In this document: in pieces, positions 9,024-18,463 of the stretch
How the letters are laid out: each line of letters begins with the position of its first letter
How positions within the stretch are numbered: the stretch's first letter is position 1
Program-made: the position numbers and the translations under genes
Origin: Rariglobus sp041662485
GTDB taxonomy: Bacteria; Verrucomicrobiota; Verrucomicrobiia; Opitutales; Opitutaceae
Direction: 5' to 3'
DNA length: 64,000 nucleotides
Assembly: GCA_041662485.1 (NCBI GenBank)
Contig: JBAZSJ010000005.1
Coordinates: 103,622-167,621, forward strand
Notes under the pieces: generated by a model
The model's input: only the letters and a program-made list of their open reading frames with translations
Databases searched by the model: none
Told to the model about the DNA's origin: nothing

Positions 9024-9932
9024 TCACACCATGCCGCTCAACATGCCGGGCAGTTTGGCCATGATGTTTTCGATCGACGCCTGGGCCAGCGATTCCTCGC
9101 GCTCATTGGCGTTGAACAGAATGTGCCAGCCCTCGGCTTTGCGCCAGGCGCCCGCTTCCAGGGAGGGCACGCGTTCGAATCCGCTCGGGATGCCCACCTC
9201 GCGAACCACCAGGTCGGCCACCTGGACGGCGGCGGCATACATGCGGTAATCGCCCGCTTCGCCGGGGTGGGCGTGGTGGCGCACGGATTCCACGATTTCG
9301 GGCGCGAGTTGATGGCGCTCCAGATAGTAGCCGCCGATCGCCGCGTGGTCCCAGCCGACCAGCGCGCGTTCGGCCGCGCAGACGGCTTCGGCGTCGGCAT
9401 GATCGGCGCCGATCACCTTTTCAAATTCACTCTGCCAAGCGGTGCCCAGGACGACTTTCCCTACGTTGTGCAGCAGTCCGATGATGTAGTCGGTGTCGTC
9501 GTCCACCAGAAGGTTGGTGGTGGCGAGAATCTCCCGCGTCATGATGGCCGTGCCGATCGAGTGCTGCCAGAGTTCGCGCCACGGCAGCTTCATCGACGAG
9601 GAACTGATCCGCTCCATGTCCTCGATCACCGGCGTGGCCATCGAGAGTTCCCTGATCTGCCTCAGTCCGAGATACAGGACCGCCTCCTCGATGTTGTTCA
9701 CCTTTGCGCTGAGGCCGAAGTAGACGCTGTTGACCATGCGCAGCAACCGGGCGGTCAACGACGGATCGCGGCGGATGATCTCGGCGATCTGGGAGGTGTA
9801 GCTTTGTTCGGAGTTAACCAGGCCCGCCAGCTTGCGGTTGATGCTCTGGAGCGACGCCAGTTTCGGGCAACGCTCGATTCGATGCCGGATCTCATCATCC
9901 AGATAGGGACCGGTGGATGTGGACGTGCTCAT
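9024..9932 (-). CDS. HDOD-domain signalling protein
   Basis: The HDOD domain, a catalytically degenerate HD-type module used in bacterial signalling, runs from about residue 15 to 220. It is marked by RRDPSLTARLLRMVNSVYFG, EEAVLYLGLRQIRELSMATP and DYIIGLLHNVGKVVLG. I chose the ATG at 9932 (302 residues) because the conserved part begins soon after it; the frame is open to 10058, but that extension has no family likeness. No clear Shine-Dalgarno sequence precedes it. It is the first gene of a probable two-gene operon with the hybrid kinase, which suggests that it acts in the same phosphorelay. Confidence 0.88.
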   Translation of the reverse strand: MSTSTSTGPYLDDEIRHRIERCPKLASLQSINRKLAGLVNSEQSYTSQIAEIIRRDPSLTARLLRMVNSVYFGLSAKVNNIEEAVLYLGLRQIRELSMATPVIEDMERISSSSMKLPWRELWQHSIGTAIMTREILATTNLLVDDDTDYIIGLLHNVGKVVLGTAWQSEFEKVIGADHADAEAVCAAERALVGWDHAAIGGYYLERHQLAPEIVESVRHHAHPGEAGDYRMYAAAVQVADLVVREVGIPSGFERVPSLEAGAWRKAEGWHILFNANEREESLAQASIENIMAKLPGMLSGMV

Positions 9933-10107
9933 GAAGAAGGGCGAAAGGGATGAGGTTTGCACACTAGTAGATGATAACCCTTTCGGCACATCGGCCGGTC
10001 GGTTGAGTCGAAATCGTGTAAGGACGCCCACAAACCGGTTTTCCCCCGGCCTCGGCAATTTCTGCCGCCCCCTTGATTCTTGTTTTCAAACCACGGTGAT
10101 TTCCAAA

Positions 10108-10136
10108 ATAAAAATTTATTAATCATTTTATATAAT
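10108..10136 (+). promoter_or_regulatory. Possible promoter of the glycan cluster
   Basis: A TATAAT hexamer at 10131-10136 lies in an unusually AT-rich block in the 257-bp divergent interval between the HDOD gene and the glycan cluster. No good -35 match was found at the proper spacing (10108-10113 is A-rich). The leader to the ATG at 10190 would be about 47 bases. Confidence 0.4.
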
Positions 10137-10189
10137 GTTGTTACAACTCACATGAATTGCGTGGCCCGTTTTTTGCAATCAACGCGGCC

Positions 10190-12205
10190 ATGTCCTCATC
10201 AAGCGTTTATACCCCGCTTCCCGTCGAACATCTTTCATCGTCCGTGGACGAAGCGCTCAACCGGGCCGCGCAACAAGCCAGGATGCGACAGTCGTCATCC
10301 GCTCCCCACGCGTTGGCAACCGCACGCGAGGCGCTCGAACAAAACTGGGAAAGAATCGTGTCCGCCGCCACCTTGGTGTCCGCTTGGGAGCTGCCAAAGG
10401 CGCCGCGCCTGCGCGACGTGCCGGATCAATATTGGGGCGCCTACGCGGAATGGCTGTTCGCCTATCCCGAGAATCCGTCCGCCGCCGATCTTCCGGCCAT
10501 CGCCGCCCATCTGGCCGCGCGGGTCGAGGAGATCGCCGACTGGATGGAGCGCAATTACGCCGCCACGCCCATTCGCGTCGCCGTCGCGGCCTATCTGCGC
10601 ACCCCGCCGCCGCCGCTGGCCGGCATGCCGCGCATCCTTCAACTTCGCATTCAGCAGGCGCGCGCGCGCATCCTGATCCGGGCGCAGGGCGGCCGGGTGG
10701 GTGTTCACTTGGTGTCGACACGGCGCGATAAACGTCCTCTGCGCGTGGGCGTTCTCCACTCCCGATTCGACCACCGTCCGGAAACCTTCGCCACCTACGC
10801 ACGCTGCGCGTCGCTTGATCCGCGGCGCGTCGAACTGCACCTCTTTGCCGGCGCCCCCGCCTTTTCACCGATCGAGAATCGCTGCCGCGACATCGCCTTT
10901 GCATTCGAAATCCTGCCCGAACACGCGGCCGAACAGCTGGCCGTTTTGCAGGGCCACAAGCTGGATGTCCTGATCTACGCGGACGATCTTTCCGCCCATC
11001 CGCTGCCTGCCGCGCAACTCGCCCTGTTCCGCGCGGCACCGCTTCAAATCGCCACGGGGTCGTTGACCACCGGTCTGCCGGCGATGGATCTCCTGCTCAC
11101 CGGCGCCTACGATGACGCCGCCTGCCACCCGCACGCGTTCAGCGAACGTCTCGCGGTTCTCCCCGAAACGGCGCAGGCGTGGGATCTCTCCGCGGATCGT
11201 CCGGACGATGCCCTGCCGTGGGACCGCGCCACTCTCGGACTTGAGGCGGACCAGCCTTGCGTCGTCAGCCGCGCCGGCCTTGCCAACGACGCCGCGGTGC
11301 TCGCCCGCTGGCCCGCGCTGCTCACCACCGTGCCCGGAGCCGCGCTTCTTTTCGTGCCGTCGCCCGGCCAGACCGATCTCGATCACGCGCGGCAGGCCGT
11401 CGCGGCAACCAATGATCCCTCCGTCCGGTTGCACGAACCCGCGCCCTTGGATCACGCCGAAATGGCCTCGTTGCTGGCGCTGGCCGATCTCGCCATCGAT
11501 CTTGATGGTCCGGCGGCCATCCTGGCGCTCGAAGCCGGCGTGCCGCTGCTGGCCGTCGCCGGATCTCCCAATGCCGCCCTGTTGAAGTCCGCCGGCCTCA
11601 CCGGACTCATTTTCACCGATCTTGCCTGTCGCGATGCCGAGGTTGTCCGCCTCCTGGCCGACGCCGACGCCCGCGCGCGTCTGCGCGAGACCGTGGAACA
11701 GGCCATGATGAAGCTGCCGCGCTTTGCCGATTTCTATGCCGCCGCCGCCGACTTCACCCTGCTGCTGGAAACGGCCTGGGACGAACTCTGCACGCTCGGC
11801 CGCCGCGGCATGATGCACACCCGCGCGCCGTTGCACGTCGCCACTCCGCACTCGTTACATCCGGGCGATCTCCAGTCCGAAGGCCGCACGCTCATCGCCG
11901 CCGGGTGTCCCGAACGCGCCGTGCCGTGCCTGCTCTCGGCCATCCAGCGCGCGGAAGGCGACGCCGCCCTGTGGTTCGATCTCGCCCGCGCCTACCGGGC
12001 CGCCGATCTCGTCCAGCCCGCCATCGAAAGCCTCGAAGCCAGCCTGCGCCTCGATGAGGCCAACGCCGCCGGCTGGATCATGCTTTGCGAACTCGCGGCC
12101 GCCGCCGGTCTCAGCGACCTCGCCCGCGAAGCCCTGGATGTCGCCGCCCGCCTGCGTCCGGACGACGAAAACCTCGCCGAGCTAAGATCCGGCCTGGACG
12201 CCTGA
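10190..12205 (+). CDS. OGT-like (GT41-type) glycosyltransferase with C-terminal TPRs
   Basis: From about residue 181 the protein resembles the catalytic half of SPINDLY-like O-GlcNAc transferases: KRPLRVGVLHSRFDHRPETF opens a GT-B fold, and the donor half includes DLAIDLDGPAAILALEAGVP followed by a GLTGLIF stretch. About 569-665 hold two or three TPR-like repeats (ERAVPCLLSAIQRAEGD, PAIESLEASLRLDEANA). In known OGTs the TPRs precede the catalytic part, so this order is reversed. The start at 10190 was chosen over 10157 because MSSSSVY fits a normal N-terminus. It heads the surface-glycan cluster, but the acceptor is unknown. Family placement is moderately sure. Confidence 0.6.
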   Translation: MSSSSVYTPLPVEHLSSSVDEALNRAAQQARMRQSSSAPHALATAREALEQNWERIVSAATLVSAWELPKAPRLRDVPDQYWGAYAEWLFAYPENPSAADLPAIAAHLAARVEEIADWMERNYAATPIRVAVAAYLRTPPPPLAGMPRILQLRIQQARARILIRAQGGRVGVHLVSTRRDKRPLRVGVLHSRFDHRPETFATYARCASLDPRRVELHLFAGAPAFSPIENRCRDIAFAFEILPEHAAEQLAVLQGHKLDVLIYADDLSAHPLPAAQLALFRAAPLQIATGSLTTGLPAMDLLLTGAYDDAACHPHAFSERLAVLPETAQAWDLSADRPDDALPWDRATLGLEADQPCVVSRAGLANDAAVLARWPALLTTVPGAALLFVPSPGQTDLDHARQAVAATNDPSVRLHEPAPLDHAEMASLLALADLAIDLDGPAAILALEAGVPLLAVAGSPNAALLKSAGLTGLIFTDLACRDAEVVRLLADADARARLRETVEQAMMKLPRFADFYAAAADFTLLLETAWDELCTLGRRGMMHTRAPLHVATPHSLHPGDLQSEGRTLIAAGCPERAVPCLLSAIQRAEGDAALWFDLARAYRAADLVQPAIESLEASLRLDEANAAGWIMLCELAAAAGLSDLAREALDVAARLRPDDENLAELRSGLDA

Positions 12206-12236
12206 TTTTCACCCCTCCGTCACCAACCCCGCCGTT

Positions 12237-13403
12237 ATGAAATGTGATTACCTGATCGTGGGCGCCGGCTTCTCCGGCCTCGTCCTCGCCGAACGCCTCT
12301 CCAACGAACTCGGCGCCACCTGCCTGGTGGTCGAGCGCCGCTCCCATATCGGCGGCAACGCCGCCGACGAATACGACGACCACGGCGTCCTCGTCCACAA
12401 ATACGGCCCGCACTACTTCCGCTCCGACAGCCAGCGCGTGCTCGACTACCTCGCGCGTTTCACGGCCTGGCATCCGGTCAGCTACCAGATTCTCTCCTGG
12501 ACGCAGGACCGGTATTGGAAATTCCCCGTCAACCTCAACACCTTCGAGCAGATGATCGGCCGCCCTTCCACCGAGGAGGAGTTCAAGGCCCACCTCGAAA
12601 AGGTCCGCATCCCCATCGCGAATCCCGCCAACTCCGAGGAGGTGATCATCTCGCAGATAGGGTGGGAACTCTACGAACGCTTCTTCAAGGGCTACACCCA
12701 AAAGCAGTGGCGCAAATCCCCCGCCGAGCTCGACGCCTCGGTGTGCGCCCGCATTCCGCTGCGCACCAATCGCGACGACGCCTACCTGCGCGAGAAATTC
12801 CAGGCCCTGCCCGCCGCCGGCTACACCCGCATGTTCGAGCGCCTGCTCGCCGCCTCGCCGAAAGTGAAAGTTCTGCTGAAGGCGGACTACCGCGAGGTCA
12901 TGAACCAGGTCTCCTACGGCCATCTCATCCACACCGGCGCCATCGACGAATATTTCGACTACCGCGCCGGCGTGCTGCCCTACCGCTCCCTTCGTTTCGA
13001 GGCCGAAAGCTTCACCCCCGCGCAGCTCAAGGAGCGCGAGCCTGTCTCCGGCCGCGCCGGTTTCTGGCAGCCCGCCATGCAGGTCAACTATCCGAACGAG
13101 TTCGACTTCACCCGCATCGTCGAGGTCAAGCACGCCACCGGCCAGCTCTGCGCCAACACCACCATCGTCCGCGAATATCCCGCCGACTACGTGCGCGGCG
13201 GCGAGGCCTACTATCCCGTTCCCACCGCCGAGGCGCGTCGCGCGTTCGAGACCTATGCCGCGCTCGCCCGGCTCGAACCCCGCACCTACTTCGCCGGACG
13301 CCTGGCCACCTATCGTTATCTCAACATGGACCAGATCGTGGACGCCGCCCTCGACCTTTTCGAAACCATCCGCGCCGCCCGGTTCGCCGCCAGCGCCGCC
13401 TGA
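12237..13403 (+). CDS. glf: UDP-galactopyranose mutase
   Basis: This 388-residue flavoenzyme converts UDP-galactopyranose to UDP-galactofuranose in the cytoplasm. The N-terminal FAD-binding motif VGAGFSGLVLAERL (8-21) is intact, followed by GGNAADEYDDHGVLVHKYGPHYF, of which KYGPHYF is characteristic. Further family stretches are YERFFKGYTQKQW and the C-terminal FAGRLATYRYLNMDQIVDA. Length is normal. It lies 31 bp after the OGT-like gene and 40 bp before a glycosyltransferase fusion. Its presence implies that a galactofuranose-containing surface glycan is made, which agrees with the transferases downstream. Confidence 0.95.
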   Translation: MKCDYLIVGAGFSGLVLAERLSNELGATCLVVERRSHIGGNAADEYDDHGVLVHKYGPHYFRSDSQRVLDYLARFTAWHPVSYQILSWTQDRYWKFPVNLNTFEQMIGRPSTEEEFKAHLEKVRIPIANPANSEEVIISQIGWELYERFFKGYTQKQWRKSPAELDASVCARIPLRTNRDDAYLREKFQALPAAGYTRMFERLLAASPKVKVLLKADYREVMNQVSYGHLIHTGAIDEYFDYRAGVLPYRSLRFEAESFTPAQLKEREPVSGRAGFWQPAMQVNYPNEFDFTRIVEVKHATGQLCANTTIVREYPADYVRGGEAYYPVPTAEARRAFETYAALARLEPRTYFAGRLATYRYLNMDQIVDAALDLFETIRAARFAASAA

Positions 13404-13443
13404 GTCCCCTCAACGCCGCCCCCGTTCACCCCGTCTTACCTCC

Positions 13444-16400
13444 ATGCCTCCCGTCACCATCGTCATCCCGGTCCACAACGACGCCGCAACCCTGCTTGCC
13501 TGCGTGCGCGCCGTGTTCAAGCACACCGATCATCCGGACTGGAAGCTGCTGGTCGTTGACGACGGCTCCACCGACGGCGGCCCCGCCGCGCTGCGGGCGG
13601 CCTTTCCGGACGTCGCGATTCTTGCGCAAAAACGCGCCGGCGTCGCCCGCGCGCTCAACGCCGGTTTCAACCATCCCTTGGCCACCGGTCGCGACGTCGT
13701 CCGCCTGCACGCCGATGTCGTGGTCGAGACACCCGGCTGGCTTGGACTTCTCGCGGAAACCGCGACATCGCGTCCGGGCATCGGGGCGGTTGGCCCGCGC
13801 CTGGTTTACCCCGACGGCCGCATCCAGTCCGAAGGCCGCCATTTCGTGAGCGGACTCGGACTGCATCCCCGGCATTGCAACCTCCGCGCCTACCTGGCCG
13901 ACGGTCCCGCCGGACCGGTCGCCGAAGTGGACGCGGTCGCCGGCGCGCTCGCCTATTACCGGCGCGACGCACTCGCCGCCGTCGGAGGGCTCGACGAACG
14001 CTACGGCCCCGTGTGGATGGAGGACGACGATTTCTGCATCGCCGCGCGTCATCGCGGTTTCAAGGTCCTCGTCCATCCCGGCGTCCGCGCCGTCCATTAC
14101 ACCCGCTGCGCCGGACCGGTGTTTCAGGCCAAGGTGATCGGCTCCGACAAGGCGCTTTCCCAAGTCACCCGCAACTTGAAGGAGACCGCCGGCCTTGTGC
14201 AGGCCGCGCGCTGGCAGGCAAAATGGGGCTGGGATCCCCACTATCCCGACACCAATGAAATCCGCCGTCTCCACGGTGCGACCGAGGTCACCTGGAAAAT
14301 CGGCGAGGCCCTGCGCTACACGCCCAAGGAGGCCTGTCCTCCCGTGGACTGCTGCCTCGTGACGTGGAATTCCCTGAAACTTCTCAAGCGCACCCTCGAA
14401 ACCCTCGCGCTCACCGAGTATCCCGCCGACCGCCTGCGCGTTTACGTCGCCGACAACGGCAGCACCGACGCCACCCCCGCCTACCTGGCCGGCCTCCAGG
14501 CCGATTATCCCTTCCGGCTTCACATCATCACCCTGCCGCTCAACACCGGCGTCGCCGCCGGCATCAACGCGGCCATCCTCGCCGGCTCCGCCGAACTCGT
14601 CGCCCGCCTCGACGACGACATCTCGCTCCAGCCCGACTGGCTCAAGGTCTTCGTCGAGGATCTGCGCAACCGCCCGTTCGCCGGCTGCGTCGCCACCAAG
14701 ACGATCAACGACAACACCGCCCGCACCCTCCAGTGGGCCTGCCCGCACAGCTATCCCAACGGCTACAACTACCGCGACGAAACCAACCGCGGCCAGGCCG
14801 ACTACCTCGCCCGCGTCGCCGCCATCCACGGCTGCTGCATCCTCTATCGCCGCGACACCATCAAGCGCTGCGGCGTGTTCGACATCCGCTACAGCCCCAC
14901 CCAATACGACGACATCGACCACAACTTCGCCCTCGTGCAGGCCGGCTACGAGGTGCTCTACGACGGCCGCACCCACGTCGTCCACAAGATCAGCACCGGC
15001 CTCGACCGCTCCTTCGCGGGCATGGCCAGCGCCGCCGCCAACGGCGCGAAGATGTATGGCAAATGGGGACACGACATTTTTGAACGCCTCGACTCCGCCA
15101 TCGTGCTCTCCCGCGAGGGCCGCTACCTGCCCGACGACGGCGACACCTCCGCCTGGCTCGCCACCGGTCCGCAACCCGCGGAGTTTCCCCGTTCCGTCCC
15201 GGCCCTTTCGCCGGGACACCTCAAGATTCTCGACGACATCTATCTCGCCCTCTGTCCTCCGGACGGGGCCGACGGCGCGCTCCGCCCGCTCGCGAAGGCG
15301 TTTCTGAAACGCGGACGGCAGCTCATTTCCAAGGGGTTCTTCATGGACGCTCTCGACGTCTTTTTGACCGCCTCCAACTTCATGCCGTCGTGCCCGGAGG
15401 TCTTCGCCGCCCTCTCCGGCTCGTATCACCGGCTGGGCTACACCGACCAGGCGCACGCCGCCGCCCGTCGCGGCCTGCATCTCGATCCTGAAAACGCGGA
15501 ACTCGCTGAACTCTCCCTTCGTCCTTCCGCCACTCCTCCCGTGGCCGAACCCGCGCACGCCGACGAACCCGTGATCGAAACGGGACCGCGTCCGCTCCGC
15601 GTGCTCATGGTCAACGCCTTTCAGCCGCGTCTGCCCGACGACGACGTCGGGCTCATGCAAGCGCTTGCCGCCGCCCTTCGCGGGCAGGGCGTCCACGTCG
15701 AGGAAAGCTGCACCGCGCGGCCCGATCCGACCGGCTTTGATCTGGTTCACGTCTGGAACACCGGGTTTCCCTACCAGACGCTTTCCCAGCTCAACGCCAT
15801 TCGCGTGGCCTCCCCGAAGATTCCGATCTGCCTGACCCCGCTCTACGAGGACAAGCGAGAATCCGCCTGGGGCGCCTCGGCGCTGGGCGTGATTTTCGGC
15901 GGACTGATCCCGCCCGCCGAAATGGACGTCCATCTGCGCACGCTGGCCCGCGGTTTCGCGCCGGTCTCCGGCGAGGCCCGCCCGACTCCCCGCAACGTCC
16001 ATCTTTACTTCGGCTCCCACGAGGCCTGTCAGCAAAAGCTGGTGCAGCGCGTGGATCACCTGCTGCCCGCCAGCGCCGCCGAGCTCGCCGATTTGCAGCG
16101 AGAGCTTTCGGTGCAGCGTCCGCACACCCTGCTTCCGCTGCCCGTCGCCGCCGAGCGTCTTCGCGACGCCACGCCGGAGTGGTTCCACGAACACTATCCG
16201 CAACGCGACTTCGTCCTCACCGTCGGCGGCCTCGATCCGCAGAAAAACCAGCTGATGCTGATGCAGGCCTTGCGCGGCACCAATCTCCCGCTCGTGGTCG
16301 TGGGCCATCATCGCAACAGCGACTACACCGAGTTCTGCCTGCGGCATGCGTCGCCGGACGTGCTGTTCATCGAGCATCTGGAGCCGGACCAGCTCGCGTC

Positions 16401-16761
16401 CGTCTTCAAGGCGGCCCGTGTCTACGCCGCGCCGAGCTGGCAGGAATGCCGCTTTTCGCCGACGCTGGAGGCCGCGGTCGCTGGCTGCTCGCTGGTCGTC
16501 TCCCAGCGTCCGGCCGAGAAGGAATACTTCGGCGCCGCCGCCCATCTTTGCAACCCGGCCGACACGGTCTCCATCCGCAACGCGGTCATCTCCGCCCACC
16601 GTTCGCACGCCCTCACATCCGACCGTCGCCAGGCCCTTTCCGTCCGCATCGCGCAGCTCTGCGACGCCGGGGAGGTCGCCGGAAAACTGCTGGAAGTTTA
16701 TCGCCACCTCGCGCCCGCCGCCGCCAGCCGGATTCGCGAATGTCCTCTGCCCGCCGCATGA
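13444..16761 (+). CDS. Three-domain glycosyltransferase fusion (GT2-GT2-TPR-GT4)
   Basis: This 1105-residue protein joins three transferases. Residues 1-250 are a GT2 domain (VTIVIPVHNDAATLL, VVDDGSTDGG, RLHADVVV, MEDDDFCIAARHRGF). A second GT2 runs from about 298 to 560 (VDCCLVTWNSLKLLKRTL, DNGSTDATPAYL, ARLDDDISLQPDW). A short TPR-like segment lies at about 640-690 (ALSGSYHRLGYTDQAHAAARR). From about 716 comes a GT-B fold transferase like GT4, with FVLTVGGLDPQKNQ and the donor-site stretch APSWQECRFSPTLEAAVAG. The ATG at 13444 is set by the GT2 start; the frame is open further upstream without family likeness. It probably adds several sugars in sequence to one cytoplasmic acceptor. Confidence 0.88.
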   Translation: MPPVTIVIPVHNDAATLLACVRAVFKHTDHPDWKLLVVDDGSTDGGPAALRAAFPDVAILAQKRAGVARALNAGFNHPLATGRDVVRLHADVVVETPGWLGLLAETATSRPGIGAVGPRLVYPDGRIQSEGRHFVSGLGLHPRHCNLRAYLADGPAGPVAEVDAVAGALAYYRRDALAAVGGLDERYGPVWMEDDDFCIAARHRGFKVLVHPGVRAVHYTRCAGPVFQAKVIGSDKALSQVTRNLKETAGLVQAARWQAKWGWDPHYPDTNEIRRLHGATEVTWKIGEALRYTPKEACPPVDCCLVTWNSLKLLKRTLETLALTEYPADRLRVYVADNGSTDATPAYLAGLQADYPFRLHIITLPLNTGVAAGINAAILAGSAELVARLDDDISLQPDWLKVFVEDLRNRPFAGCVATKTINDNTARTLQWACPHSYPNGYNYRDETNRGQADYLARVAAIHGCCILYRRDTIKRCGVFDIRYSPTQYDDIDHNFALVQAGYEVLYDGRTHVVHKISTGLDRSFAGMASAAANGAKMYGKWGHDIFERLDSAIVLSREGRYLPDDGDTSAWLATGPQPAEFPRSVPALSPGHLKILDDIYLALCPPDGADGALRPLAKAFLKRGRQLISKGFFMDALDVFLTASNFMPSCPEVFAALSGSYHRLGYTDQAHAAARRGLHLDPENAELAELSLRPSATPPVAEPAHADEPVIETGPRPLRVLMVNAFQPRLPDDDVGLMQALAAALRGQGVHVEESCTARPDPTGFDLVHVWNTGFPYQTLSQLNAIRVASPKIPICLTPLYEDKRESAWGASALGVIFGGLIPPAEMDVHLRTLARGFAPVSGEARPTPRNVHLYFGSHEACQQKLVQRVDHLLPASAAELADLQRELSVQRPHTLLPLPVAAERLRDATPEWFHEHYPQRDFVLTVGGLDPQKNQLMLMQALRGTNLPLVVVGHHRNSDYTEFCLRHASPDVLFIEHLEPDQLASVFKAARVYAAPSWQECRFSPTLEAAVAGCSLVVSQRPAEKEYFGAAAHLCNPADTVSIRNAVISAHRSHALTSDRRQALSVRIAQLCDAGEVAGKLLEVYRHLAPAAASRIRECPLPAA

Positions 16762-18449
16762 TCCCGCCCGGCGAACGTCCGATCATCCTTCTGGATGCGC
16801 CTCCGCGCGCCCGGGATATTTTCGGGGACGCCCCGCAGCGTCTTGGCCGTCCCGTGATCCATGCCGGCGAACGTGACGCCGAGACCCTGCTCGCGCTCGA
16901 GCCCGCCGCGTTTCTCCTCAGCAGCGAGTGGACCCACGAATGGCGGCTCATCTCCGCCGCCGCCCGCCGCGCCGGCGTGCCGGTCGTCTACGTCATGGAC
17001 GGCGTCCTGGAATGGTCCTACCTCTGGAACAACCTCAGCTTCATCCGTCCGTGGGGCACCATGCTCCAGCCGCTCGTCGCGAGCGATCTCTGCGTGATCG
17101 GACGTCATCCCGCCCGCATCCTCGCGTCGATGGGACTCGCGGACCGCACGCACATCGTCGGTTTGCCGCGGTTCGATTCGCTGTCGCGTGACCGCATCGT
17201 GCGCGCCGGCGCCCGTCCGCGCATCCTCGTGGCCACGGCCCGGACCGCCGGCCACGACGTCGAGCAGCAGGTCATGACCCGGCGCGCCCTGCGCGATCTG
17301 CACGCATGGTTCGCCACCCGGCCGGACATCGAGGCCGTCTGGCGCATCGCCGCCGATCTCGCCGAGGACATCGGCGTGGAGGCCGATATTCGCGGCTCGA
17401 TGGCCGATGTCCTGGCCGCTTCGTCCGCGCTCATCTCATTCACCTCCACTTGCCTGCTTGAAGGCATGCACAAGGGCATGCCCGTCGCCCAAATCGACTA
17501 CCGCACCGCGCCCTTGTATGTCGCCACCGCCTGGGAAATCCGTTGCGCCGACCACATCCCCGGCGTCGTGCAGGAACTGCTTTATCCGCCGCCGCAAAAA
17601 CTCGCGTGGCAGGACGCCTGCTACGCCGACGAGCTCGAGGCGGGCGACGCCACCGCTTCGCTTGCCGACGTCATCCGGACCGCCATCGAGCGTCCGCCGG
17701 CAGAAGCCGGATCCGAAAAGGAAACACCTCCGAGGCAGGCCGCCGGCCGCCTCGACTACCGGCAGGTTCATTCCGAACTCAGCGCCTTCGCGATCAGCCC
17801 GGACTCGGTTCTTCAATACGAGCTCGCCGCCGCCCACCACCAGCTCCGGCACACGCGCAACGAAAAGGGGATTCTCCAGCGCGACGGCCTCGAGTTGGCC
17901 GAGGCCTTCGCCGCCGCCGACATCCGCCATGTCCGCGTGTTTTCCTTTTTGGAAAAATTTCCCGGCGCCGGTTGCGACGGCCGCGCGGAAATCGAGTTCG
18001 TCGCCATCGGCGGACGGGCGGTCCGCGCCTTGGTCACGCCCGCGCCGACCCGCCTTACCTACGCGATTCCCACGGGGCGGCCCGGCCGTCTCACTCTCGC
18101 GTTTAGCCTGCACCCCCGCTGCTGGGATCAGCCCGGTTCGGGGCCCTGCCGCCTGCTGATCACCGCCGACGGAACAGACCTGATCGACGCCGCCATCGAC
18201 CTGCGCGACGCGCCCGAAGACCGCAAATGGTGGTGGCTTGACCTCGCCGTTCCCGCGAGCGCCCACGGGGCGCACACCGTCGTCCTCCAGGCGCTCGGCG
18301 TGGATGGCGACGCCTGCCGCGACGCCGTCTGGCGGGCGCCCACGTTTCTCTGGCTGGAAGATCCCGCCAGCCCCGACGCCAACTCCGGCTTCCGCCCGCG
18401 CATCGCCGCCGGCGCCGATTTTTACGTGCCCGGCCGCACCGTGGCCTGA
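16758..18449 (+). CDS. GT-B-like surface-polysaccharide protein, unknown
   Basis: The first 320 residues read like a GT-B fold: FLLSSEWTHEWRLISAAARR, VVYVMDGVLEWSYLWNNLSF, then RILVATARTAGHDVE and a donor-like SALISFTSTCLLEGMHKGMP. This resembles CDP-glycerol glycerophosphotransferase-type or capsule transferases, but I cannot name a family. A helical linker is followed by a C-terminal beta-rich domain (about 400-560). The ATG at 16758 overlaps the previous stop by four bases (ATGA), which favours translational coupling; an ATG at 16740 is the alternative. Its place between transferases supports a role in the same glycan. Confidence 0.6.
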   Translation: MIPPGERPIILLDAPPRARDIFGDAPQRLGRPVIHAGERDAETLLALEPAAFLLSSEWTHEWRLISAAARRAGVPVVYVMDGVLEWSYLWNNLSFIRPWGTMLQPLVASDLCVIGRHPARILASMGLADRTHIVGLPRFDSLSRDRIVRAGARPRILVATARTAGHDVEQQVMTRRALRDLHAWFATRPDIEAVWRIAADLAEDIGVEADIRGSMADVLAASSALISFTSTCLLEGMHKGMPVAQIDYRTAPLYVATAWEIRCADHIPGVVQELLYPPPQKLAWQDACYADELEAGDATASLADVIRTAIERPPAEAGSEKETPPRQAAGRLDYRQVHSELSAFAISPDSVLQYELAAAHHQLRHTRNEKGILQRDGLELAEAFAAADIRHVRVFSFLEKFPGAGCDGRAEIEFVAIGGRAVRALVTPAPTRLTYAIPTGRPGRLTLAFSLHPRCWDQPGSGPCRLLITADGTDLIDAAIDLRDAPEDRKWWWLDLAVPASAHGAHTVVLQALGVDGDACRDAVWRAPTFLWLEDPASPDANSGFRPRIAAGADFYVPGRTVA

Positions 18450-18463
18450 AATTTCCAATTCCC

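Noticed and set aside
13426..16707. 1093-codon open frame opposite the glycosyltransferase fusion
   Set aside because: It is an antisense shadow of a gene with three recognisable domains; its translation is Gly/Val/Arg-rich without motifs.
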